Shown: one piece after another, positions 16,927 to 23,838 of the stretch
How the letters are laid out: every line of letters starts with the position of its first letter
Numbering within the stretch: position 1 is the first letter of the stretch
NCBI GenBank assembly: GCA_028284925.1
Contig: JANQQT010000156.1
Coordinates: 1 to 38,572 of the forward strand
Direction: 5' to 3'
DNA: 38,572 nucleotides
Origin: Phycisphaeraceae bacterium
Lineage (GTDB): Bacteria; Planctomycetota; Phycisphaerae; Phycisphaerales; Zrk34
Translations under genes and position numbers: made by a program
The notes under the pieces: generated by a model
Seen by the model: only the letters and a program-made list of their open reading frames with translations
The model's database searches: none
Told to the model about the DNA's origin: nothing

Positions 16927-18138
16927 ATGGCGAACACCCCACGAAAAACAGCAAAACTTGCCCTCGAAGACGGAACCATCTTCACCGGCCACGCCTTCGG
17001 GGCGGTCGATTTCCCCAAACCCATCACCGGAGAGGTCGTGTTCAACACCGGCATGACCGGCTACCAGGAAGTCCTCACAGACCCATCCTACTCCGGCCAG
17101 ATCGTCACCATGACCAGCTCGCAGATTGGTAACTACGGCATTTCGCCTGAAGATATGGAGTCCGCGAAGGTCCAGGTGGCGGGATTCGTCGTACGTGAAT
17201 TGTCACGTCGCACATCCAATTACCGTTCCACCGAGCATCTGGAAAACTGGCTGAACAGCCAGGGTGTCCTCGGCATCACCGGGATCGACACACGAGCCTT
17301 AACGCGCAAACTCCGAATCAGCGGCGCGATGCGCGGCGTCATCTCCGCTTCTGAAACCGATCCCCAGGCACTCATCGCCCTCGCCAAAGGCTCGCCCCAG
17401 ATGGCCGGCCAGAATCTCGCCAAAGTCGTCTCCACCAGAGAATCATCCGATTGGGATGAGAACCTTGCCGATTGGCGACCCATTCAGGGTGATATCGATT
17501 CCCCGACCACTCAAACCGTCGTTGCGATCGACTGCGGCGCCAAAGCCAATATTTTGCGCAACCTCGCAGACCGCAACTGCAAGGTCATCGTTGTTCCTCA
17601 CGATGTGACCGCTGAACAAATCATGGAACATCAGCCCGAGGGCCTGTTTGTCAGCAACGGCCCGGGCGATCCCGAACCCGTTCAGAATACCATTGACACG
17701 CTCAAAACGCTTCACGGCAAGCTTCCCATTTTCGGCATCTGCCTCGGGCATCAGTTGCTCGGCTTGTCGCTCGGCGCATCCACATTCAAACTTAAATTCG
17801 GACACCGCGGCTCCAACCAACCCGTCCAAAACCTCGGTACGGGCAAAGTTGAAATCACCAGCCAGAATCACGGGTTTGCGGTCGATACCGATTCACTCGA
17901 AAAGCAGGGTGGCCTTGCCACGCACATCAATCTCAACGATCGAACGCTCGAAGGCTTTCGTCACAGGGATCTCCCCATCTTCGCCGTACAATACCACCCT
18001 GAAGCCTCACCCGGACCGCACGATGCCAGTTACCTGTTTGATTGTTTCAGCACGATGATGCAGACAGGCCGGTCTCCTACCGCCGAGCAGATGCACGAAG
18101 CGCAGGAAAAACGCAACATCGTCGCCGCCGATGTGTGA
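16927..18138 (+). CDS. carA: Carbamoyl-phosphate synthase, small (glutamine amidotransferase) subunit
   Basis: 403 residues. The N-terminal CPSase small-chain domain (KLALEDGTIFTGHAFGAVDF, FNTGMTGYQEVLTDPSYSGQ) is followed by a class I glutamine amidotransferase domain with VSNGPGDPEPV, the nucleophile Cys272 in FGICLGHQLLG, and the His/Glu of the triad in VQYHPEASPGPHD. It hydrolyses glutamine and feeds ammonia to CarB, making carbamoyl phosphate for arginine and pyrimidine synthesis. No carB lies in the window, so the two subunits may be unlinked here. It is divergent from the retron, whose RNA occupies the shared upstream region, so promoter interference is possible. No obvious Shine-Dalgarno precedes the ATG. 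Confidence 0.95.
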   Translation: MANTPRKTAKLALEDGTIFTGHAFGAVDFPKPITGEVVFNTGMTGYQEVLTDPSYSGQIVTMTSSQIGNYGISPEDMESAKVQVAGFVVRELSRRTSNYRSTEHLENWLNSQGVLGITGIDTRALTRKLRISGAMRGVISASETDPQALIALAKGSPQMAGQNLAKVVSTRESSDWDENLADWRPIQGDIDSPTTQTVVAIDCGAKANILRNLADRNCKVIVVPHDVTAEQIMEHQPEGLFVSNGPGDPEPVQNTIDTLKTLHGKLPIFGICLGHQLLGLSLGASTFKLKFGHRGSNQPVQNLGTGKVEITSQNHGFAVDTDSLEKQGGLATHINLNDRTLEGFRHRDLPIFAVQYHPEASPGPHDASYLFDCFSTMMQTGRSPTAEQMHEAQEKRNIVAADV

Positions 18139-18197
18139 ATTTGTTTCCCCAGCCCTTGTTCATTAGTCAGTTCTCTTTCCCTTACAGCACGACAATC

Positions 18198-20315
18198 TTA
18201 ACTCTCCGCGGCATCAAAGTTCACCGTGGCGACCTCCTGCAACGCAAACGCATCCGTCGCCAGTTCCTCAAAACTCAACACAGTAACATCGGGAAGTTTG
18301 GCAGAAATCATGTCCGCAAACGCCCGGCGCACGGTTGGTTCCACCAGCACGACCGGCGGATGATCCAGATGCCTCTGCGGATTAATCACCGCACTCATCG
18401 CCCGAATGATCGCATCCTGATCGTCATAGGACATATCCAAAACCACGCCGTCGCTCGTGGTGACCATCGCATTGCGCACCGCCTCGCCGATCTCTCGATC
18501 CACGCGATAAAACGGAATGTTCTGCCTGCCCACCGCCAACTTCGCACAAAGCGCTCGCCTCAAATCCCGTCGCACCAGCTCAATCAATCGCGGCAAATCC
18601 TTCTCCTTCGTCGCATGGCCCGCCACAGATTCCAACACAGCCCGCAGATCCCCGATCGGCGCCTGTTCCCGCAACAGTCCCACCACCACCTCCGTCAGTT
18701 GCTGCACGGTAATAACCGCGGGAATCGTCAGCTTCACCAGATCCGGATGCGTCTCCTTCAGACGCTCCAGCATGTCGCTGACCTGTTGAATCCCCGTAAA
18801 CTCATGCGCGTGCCGACGCAGGGTATGCGTCACGTGACTTAGCACAATTTCAAGGGCGGTCATCGTCTTGATGTTAGCCGCATTCGCACGGGATACCTCC
18901 GCTGTACTGATGAACAAGCCCTGTGCACGCGTCCCTTGCACGCGACCGGGCGTTCCCGGTAGTCCAACATTGGCCGCCTCTTCCTCGCTACACAGCGCAA
19001 CTCCCTGTTCGGGATCAATCGATCCCGTCATTACCGGTGCTTCATCCACGAGCAGGGCATAGCCGCCCATGGAGAGTTGCCCTCCATCGATGCGCAATCC
19101 GATCGATGGAATTTGAACGCCAAGTTCGCCCATCAGACGATTTCGAACATCACCAAGGGATTGCTGAATGTTTCGCTCCTGCATTTCCTCGGATGACGCG
19201 AACAAAGCCTCAAGCGTTCGGTGATACTCCAAAACCAGCGGCGAAGTCTTCGCCTGAGCCCGTTCACCAGCCACGCCGTCTCTTTCCCGGTCATCGTGCG
19301 TCGTCACTTCTCCAATCGCCCCTGTTTCCCATCGCGTCAGGCTAAGTATTAACACCAGCACACCAAATACCACAAACGGCGCCATCGGAAAGCCCGTCCA
19401 CCCTCCCGTCACGCCAATCAGTAAAAGGAACCCACCCACGTAGATCAACGAACGCGGCTGTCCCAAAAACTGGTCGAAGATATCGCGTGCCACGCCGCGT
19501 TCCCTACCTGCTTTTTCAGCCGATCCCACACGCGTCACCACGAATCCCGCAGCGACGCTGACCAACAACGCCGGGATCTGCGTGACCAGCCCATCGCCGA
19601 TCGTCAGCAATCCATAGGTCTGTGCCGCTTCAACCGCAGTCAAATCCCTGTCAACAATACCAATGATCAATCCCGCCGCGATATTGATGACGGAGATAAT
19701 AATCCCCGCAATCACATCCCCTTTCACAAACTTCATTGCCCCGTCCATCGCTCCATAAAGCTTGCTTTCCCGCTCAAGCTCCGCCCTTTGTTCCCGTGCC
19801 TCCTCATGCCCGATCAATCCGTTACGCATATCCGCATCAATCGACATCTGTTTGCCCGGCATCGCGTCCAGCGTAAACCGCGCACTCACCTCCGCCACGC
19901 GCTCCGACCCCTTGGCAATCACAATGAACTGAATCAGAACCAGAATCAGAAAGATCACACCACCCACAATGTAATTGCCGCCCACAACAAAATTGCCGAA
20001 GGTCGAGATAATCTCCCCGCCGTCCGCCTCCAACAGAATCGATCGCGTCGTCCCGACGTTGATTGCCAGCCTAAACAGTGTCGTCAATAACAGAATCGTC
20101 GGAAAAGAAGGCAATCGTTTCGCATCCGACACAAACATCGCCACGAACAGGATGATCGCGGAGATCATGATGTTTGTCGCAATCAGCCAGTCCAACGTCA
20201 TCGGTGGTATGCGAATCACCAGCACCAGCAGAATCACCACCACGCCTATCGCCATCACCACATCACTGAAGCGATTCAAAAAATCCGATACGCGGTGTCC
20301 CAAAGATCGATTCAC
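18198..20315 (-). CDS. sctV: Type III secretion export-gate protein, SctV/FlhA family (SctV-like)
   Basis: 705 residues. The N-terminal half has about 7-8 membrane helices; the C-terminal half is the cytoplasmic domain that forms the nonameric export gate. GNFVVGGNYIVGGVIFLIL, QFIVIAKGSERVAEVSARF, LDAMPGKQMSIDADMR, LYGAMDGAMKFVKGD and TIGDGLVTQIPALL are family hallmarks. QF in place of NF, MSIDAD rather than MAIDAD, and DGAMKFVKGD rather than DGASKFVRGD favour the non-flagellar SctV (YscV/HrcV) branch over FlhA. KEKDLPRLIELVRRDLRRAL in the C domain agrees. The start is GTG 20315; an in-frame stop lies just upstream. No other secretion or flagellar gene adjoins it. If it is really FlhA, the role would be flagellar export. 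Confidence 0.85.
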   Translation of the reverse strand: MNRSLGHRVSDFLNRFSDVVMAIGVVVILLVLVIRIPPMTLDWLIATNIMISAIILFVAMFVSDAKRLPSFPTILLLTTLFRLAINVGTTRSILLEADGGEIISTFGNFVVGGNYIVGGVIFLILVLIQFIVIAKGSERVAEVSARFTLDAMPGKQMSIDADMRNGLIGHEEAREQRAELERESKLYGAMDGAMKFVKGDVIAGIIISVINIAAGLIIGIVDRDLTAVEAAQTYGLLTIGDGLVTQIPALLVSVAAGFVVTRVGSAEKAGRERGVARDIFDQFLGQPRSLIYVGGFLLLIGVTGGWTGFPMAPFVVFGVLVLILSLTRWETGAIGEVTTHDDRERDGVAGERAQAKTSPLVLEYHRTLEALFASSEEMQERNIQQSLGDVRNRLMGELGVQIPSIGLRIDGGQLSMGGYALLVDEAPVMTGSIDPEQGVALCSEEEAANVGLPGTPGRVQGTRAQGLFISTAEVSRANAANIKTMTALEIVLSHVTHTLRRHAHEFTGIQQVSDMLERLKETHPDLVKLTIPAVITVQQLTEVVVGLLREQAPIGDLRAVLESVAGHATKEKDLPRLIELVRRDLRRALCAKLAVGRQNIPFYRVDREIGEAVRNAMVTTSDGVVLDMSYDDQDAIIRAMSAVINPQRHLDHPPVVLVEPTVRRAFADMISAKLPDVTVLSFEELATDAFALQEVATVNFDAAES

Positions 20316-20478
20316 TGCTGATACTCACGTCCACTAACTTCATGGCAACCCCCGTTTCGTCAAACGACAATGCGGGGTAGTGTACTCAAATTCCTCCCGC
20401 CTCGCACCTTGCCTCGACGCGCCGCGCTTTCAGGCGTACCCGGATCGAAGTGTTGTCTATATGCCTATCCCCGCGCGC

Positions 20479-20524
20479 AAAAAAAATGAACGGGCCAACT
20501 TCGACCGTCGAGGTCGGCCCGTTC
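20479..20524 (-). terminator. Intrinsic terminator, minus strand
   Basis: On the minus strand GAACGGGCC pairs with GGCCCGTTC (20524-20516 with 20496-20488), with further inner pairing, then ATTTTTTTT. It is a strong rho-independent signal. No annotated minus-strand gene directly feeds it, because the upstream gene has its own terminator at 20726-20757. Confidence 0.85.
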
Positions 20525-20725
20525 CGCGTCACTTGCATACTCAATCACACACCTTCCGTGCGGCGCCATTAATACGACCTGTGACGATCTTGTGTTCATC
20601 TCTCTGCCTCTAAGGAAGCCTCTCAAACTCCCTCCGTTTTCGGTCGCATCCTTGGCACATTCAGTTATCGCATGTACCACCACGTCGTTGCATGGGCAAA
20701 AAAAAAATTGGAAAAAAGGGCGCAC

Positions 20726-20757
20726 AAAAAAAGCCCGACCATATGGCGGTCGGGCTT
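20726..20757 (-). terminator. Intrinsic terminator of the secreted cysteine protein gene
   Basis: A 10-bp stem AAGCCCGACC/GGTCGGGCTT (20731-20740 with 20748-20757), 7-nt loop, and a run of seven T on the minus strand. It lies 28 nt past the stop of the gene at 20785. Confidence 0.88.
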
Positions 20758-20784
20758 CTTTATTTGGCGATTCAGATCAGAAGC

Positions 20785-21435
20785 TTACGATGCTTTCTTC
20801 GCAGATTTCGCTTCTTTTGCACGCTCAGCGACAACGGCCTTCACCGCTGCCGCATACTTCGCACGGGCGAGATTCAGACGAGCCGATGTCGAGCACGCGG
20901 TCTCTTTACCGGAAACGACATAGAACTGCTTCACGCCAAGCTTCTTGGCGAGCGATGCAGCCGTCTTCGGGCAGTGTGTACCCTTCTTGCCAACCTTGTA
21001 GGTCATCTTCACTTTGGACATCGCCTTCTTGGCGACCTTCGCGTAACCGGCTGCGGCACTGGGGCAGTCGCACTTGGCGCCGGCAATCGTCAGAATACCG
21101 GTCTTCTTGCATTCGCTTGGTGTCGTGAACGCCTTCACGAATTTCTCCGTTTCAGTGACCAATGCCTTCTTGGCGGCGCCTTCAGTCTTGAAGGACTTGC
21201 CGGACACGACGTACTGAACACTCTTGCTGGACTTCTTGGCGAACGCCGCTGCCGAAACCGGACAGTGCATGGACTTGTCGCCGACCTTAAAGGTCATTTT
21301 CGGCAAATTGCCCATCGCCTTCGAAACCGGACATGCCTTTTTGCCTGCCGACTTCTTGGATACCTTCTTTTCGGCGGCCAATGCGGGCGAAACCATTAAA
21401 CCAACCAACGCTAGCGTACACAGAAACCTGGACAT
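20785..21435 (-). CDS. Secreted lysine-rich cysteine protein with a duplicated domain
   Basis: 216 residues. Signal peptide MSRFLCTLALVGLMVSPALA, cleaved after AxA. The mature protein is very rich in Lys and Ala and contains two copies of one unit: residues 46-80 (KMTFKVGDKSMHCPVSAAAF...) and 143-177 (KMTYKVGKKGTHCPKTAASL...), which align without gaps at about 21 of 35 positions. Each contains HCP and ends YVVSGK; further CP or CxC motifs (C35, C122/C124, C181) could bind metal or form disulfides. I recall similar proteins in planctomycetes but know no function. GGAG lies 9 nt before the ATG and a strong terminator follows, so it is a monocistronic and probably well-expressed gene. Confidence 0.8.
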   Translation of the reverse strand: MSRFLCTLALVGLMVSPALAAEKKVSKKSAGKKACPVSKAMGNLPKMTFKVGDKSMHCPVSAAAFAKKSSKSVQYVVSGKSFKTEGAAKKALVTETEKFVKAFTTPSECKKTGILTIAGAKCDCPSAAAGYAKVAKKAMSKVKMTYKVGKKGTHCPKTAASLAKKLGVKQFYVVSGKETACSTSARLNLARAKYAAAVKAVVAERAKEAKSAKKAS

Positions 21436-21983
21436 TTGTTGTCACTCCATTTGTTAGGGGGATACCTGTACTTTTCTACCACAACAACCAATCACTCAGG
21501 GAAGTATACCACTTTTTCTGAGCCTGATACTTCTGTTGTGTCAGGGATCGATGTTTTTATTCCCATCGAACCATCTGTCGTTACAAGATTTTCAATTCGA
21601 ACAAATTTTCATAAGGACATCTACGAACTATCCACAAAGCCTGCCAATTTTTGCCATCGTGGCCCTATTCTCTACTCCATTCGGAGCGAAAAATAACTTC
21701 AAATCGCCCAAATAATCCTTGCAAACGGCGATTCGATGCCGATAATAACATGTGAGGCAGCAAAATAACGCTGGTTTTCGGAGATGGTATGATCCACGGG
21801 GCGGAGATGATCGCCGGGAAAGATGACCGGGCGAGAGGATGATCGAACCCAGGAGATGGATGATCAAGCTAGCTCCTGGGGCGGAGATCAGAATCGGAAG
21901 AAAAAAATGGCAGCGAAAGCTGCGTGAGGTTGCAGGGATAAAGTGATCAAATTAAGCCGCGGCTGCAGGGCCGCGGCTTTCCC
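21436..21983. other. 548-nt gap with short repeated motifs and stem-loops, no convincing gene
   Basis: The left part (21436-21750) is AT-rich and probably carries the promoter of the cysteine protein gene. The right part (21780-21900) holds three copies of GATGATC (21806, 21838, 21859), two copies of GGGGCGGAGAT (21798 and 21878) and an 8-bp inverted repeat CCCAGGAG/CTCCTGGG (21848-21855 with 21873-21880). Frames in both strands here show no family resemblance or ribosome binding site. Confidence 0.5.
21954..21979 (-). terminator. GC-rich stem-loop, probable terminator of the zinc-ribbon gene
   Basis: A 10-bp stem AAGCCGCGGC/GCCGCGGCTT with a 6-nt loop, immediately 3' of the minus-strand gene that ends at 21984. 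The following TTAATTT is only moderately U-rich. Confidence 0.6.
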
Positions 21984-22190
21984 TCATTGATGGTTGGCTT
22001 CGTTAAGCTTAGTTCGCCTAATCGGCTCCTCACCCACATCAAAAGCCGCCCCGCCGCAGCAAGGATCGATATTCACTCCGCATCGCCCGCACTGCCCATG
22101 CCCATGAACCCATACCGTCGCCGCCTGATACCCACAAGCCGGGCATCGACTCATCCTTTCGCATCCTTGGTCGTCCGTCTGATTCATCAT
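21984..22190 (-). CDS. Small zinc-ribbon-like protein
   Basis: 68 residues from ATG 22190, with AGGA 7 nt upstream. CPACG and CGRCG form a four-cysteine zinc ribbon, followed by NIDPCCGG. VWVHGHGQC between them is a distinctive His-containing stretch. An alternative start at 22154 (MSRCPACG) would leave only the ribbon domain. The frame stays open to 22283 but there it is encoded by a short tandem repeat. Small zinc ribbons of this type are common in planctomycetes and of unknown function; nucleic acid or protein binding is a guess. It is divergent from the sulfatase. Confidence 0.65.
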   Translation of the reverse strand: MMNQTDDQGCERMSRCPACGYQAATVWVHGHGQCGRCGVNIDPCCGGAAFDVGEEPIRRTKLNEANHQ

Positions 22191-22226
22191 TGACACATCC
22201 TGGCAACACGTCGGGCAAATTTCCGG

Positions 22227-22272
22227 GGAACTTCCGTGGGAACTTCCGTGGGAACTTCCCGTGGGAACTTCC
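22227..22272. repeat. Four tandem copies of GGAACTTCC in a divergent intergenic region
   Basis: Copies begin at 22227, 22239, 22251 and 22264, giving spacings of 12, 12 and 13 nt. Each copy is an inverted repeat (GGAA-C-TTCC). The array lies 38 nt before the sulfatase ATG and 36 nt before the zinc-ribbon start, so it could be an operator array or a simple tandem repeat. Confidence 0.75.
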
Positions 22273-22310
22273 CGGGGGCGCACTTGTTCCTTTGAGTTAT
22301 AGTATCGACC

Positions 22311-23792
22311 ATGAAAACGACCAAGATCAAATGTTCGCCCCGAGTGTTCGTCCTGGGTCTTCTCACGTTCGTTTTATTCAGTAGTCTTGATTGCCTGTCC
22401 ACCGCCCGCGCCGCTCCCGCAACCAAGCCAAACATCATCTTCATCATGGTCGATGACCTCGGCAAGGAATGGATCAGTGCGTATGGCGCCGAAGGAATCA
22501 AGACCCCCGCCGTCGACAAACTCGCCTCCGCCGGCCTCACCTGCCACAACGTCTACTCCATGCCCCAATGCACACCCACGCGCGTCACGCTCCTCACCGG
22601 TCGCTATCCCTTCAACCACGGCTGGGTCAACCACTGGGACGTTCCGCGCTGGGGAGCCGGGTGCCATTTCGATCCCAAACACAACCTTGCCTTTCCCCGG
22701 CTCCTCAAGAAGGCCGGCTACGCCACTGCCGCCGCGGGCAAATGGCAAATCAACGACTTTCGCGTCCAACCCAATTTCATGAAACAGCACGGCTTCGACG
22801 AATGGTGTATGTGGACCGGATACGAAACAGGCGTCCCCGCCAGCGCAAAGCGCTACTGGGATCCATACATCAACACCAACGGCAAATCCAGAACCCATCC
22901 CGGTGTGTTCGGTCCCGATGTCTACACCAGCTTCCTCATCAACTTCATGAAGCGCAATAAGAAAAAACCCTTTTTCCTCTACTTCCCCATGGTCCTCACC
23001 CACGGTCCCCTTGTCCACACACCCGCTAAACCTAAAGCAGCCGGCAAATACCCACGCCAGATCGCCATGGTCGAATACACCGATATTCTTGTCGGTCGCC
23101 TCCTCAAGGCCGTTGACGACCTCGGCCTCGCCGAAAACACCATCACCATCTTCACCACCGACAACGGGTCCTCCAAAGGCGTCAACGGCAAACTCAACGG
23201 CCGCATCGTCCGCGGCGGCAAAGCCTCCATCGGTGAAAACGGCACATGCATGCCCTTCATTATCCACGCCCCCGGTCGTATCAAACCCAAATCCCATACC
23301 AATACCCTCATCGATTTCACAGACCTCTTCCCCACCTTCCTCGAAATCGCCGGCACAAGAATACCTGCCAATCACCAGATCGACGGCCGATCCTTCGCCA
23401 GCCTTATCCATAACAAACCGCCCAAAAACCCTCGCCAATTCATCCTCAGCATGGGCCACGGCCCCGCAGTACTCGATGCCAAAGGTGTTCGTCCCGTCAA
23501 ACCCTACGCCCGTCGCGCCATCCGCGATAAACGCTACAAGGCCATCGTTGATGACCGCAGGATTACCCACCTCTTCGATCTGAAAAACGACCCCGCCGAG
23601 AAAACCAACCTTGTTGATTCCGACCAACCCAACCTCACCGCCGCCCTCAAGAAATTCAACCGCATCATCGCCCGCTTCCCCAAAGTCGATGCCCGTCCAA
23701 AATATAACCCCACACCGCCCCAGCCCTGGGACCGCAAACCCTCAGATGGCAGGAAGAAAAAGAAAAGGTCACGATCCAAAAAAAGATCGTGA
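22311..23792 (+). CDS. Secreted sulfatase (arylsulfatase family)
   Basis: 493 residues. An N-terminal signal sequence (hydrophobic ~11-25, cleavage near ARA-AP) precedes NIIFIMVDDLGKEWISAYG, with the metal-binding Asp pair at 48-49. CTPTRVTLLTGR (C87) is the CxPxR sulfatase signature whose Cys becomes formylglycine. GKWQINDF, FTTDNGSSKG (second metal site) and a C-terminal FDLKNDPAEKTNL complete the fold. It would remove sulfate esters from polysaccharide or another substrate outside the cytoplasm, and needs a formylglycine-generating enzyme that is not in this window. The C-terminal tail is strongly basic (KKKKRSRSKKRS). The start ATG has no clear Shine-Dalgarno. Confidence 0.92.
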   Translation: MKTTKIKCSPRVFVLGLLTFVLFSSLDCLSTARAAPATKPNIIFIMVDDLGKEWISAYGAEGIKTPAVDKLASAGLTCHNVYSMPQCTPTRVTLLTGRYPFNHGWVNHWDVPRWGAGCHFDPKHNLAFPRLLKKAGYATAAAGKWQINDFRVQPNFMKQHGFDEWCMWTGYETGVPASAKRYWDPYINTNGKSRTHPGVFGPDVYTSFLINFMKRNKKKPFFLYFPMVLTHGPLVHTPAKPKAAGKYPRQIAMVEYTDILVGRLLKAVDDLGLAENTITIFTTDNGSSKGVNGKLNGRIVRGGKASIGENGTCMPFIIHAPGRIKPKSHTNTLIDFTDLFPTFLEIAGTRIPANHQIDGRSFASLIHNKPPKNPRQFILSMGHGPAVLDAKGVRPVKPYARRAIRDKRYKAIVDDRRITHLFDLKNDPAEKTNLVDSDQPNLTAALKKFNRIIARFPKVDARPKYNPTPPQPWDRKPSDGRKKKKRSRSKKRS

Positions 23793-23796
23793 CCTT
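23765..23796. terminator. 12-bp stem-loop overlapping the sulfatase stop codon
   Basis: AAGGTCACGATC (23765-23776) pairs with GATCGTGACCTT (23785-23796) around an A-rich loop. The sulfatase stop (23790-23792) lies in the right arm. It separates convergent sulfatase and acnA and could act in both directions; neither side has a long T run. Confidence 0.5.
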
Positions 23797-23838
23797 CATC
23801 AAGTCGATTCAAAGTCCGCCCCGAATGCAATTCGTGTC

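Larger units (their letters stand above)
20316..20784. other. 469-nt gap between sctV and the cysteine protein, with two minus-strand terminators
   Basis: It holds the region upstream of sctV and two strong intrinsic terminators that both read on the minus strand. Only the right one is needed for the gene at 20785. The left one implies that a second short minus-strand transcript begins between about 20525 and 20725. A frame of 44 codons there (ATG near 20594, GAGGCAGAGAG before it) runs into the terminator stem and is not a convincing gene. Confidence 0.5.

Noticed and set aside
18042..18842. 266-codon plus-strand frame over the 3' part of sctV
   Set aside because: Arg/His/Gln-rich shadow with no motif and no ribosome binding site.
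12000..20000. A dif site marking the terminus
   Set aside because: No 28-nt XerC/XerD-like site could be identified by eye, so only the skew change is reported.
22374..23627. 417-codon minus-strand frame opposite the sulfatase
   Set aside because: Gly/Val/Glu/Asp-rich mirror of a C-rich coding strand; no start signal and no recognisable domain.
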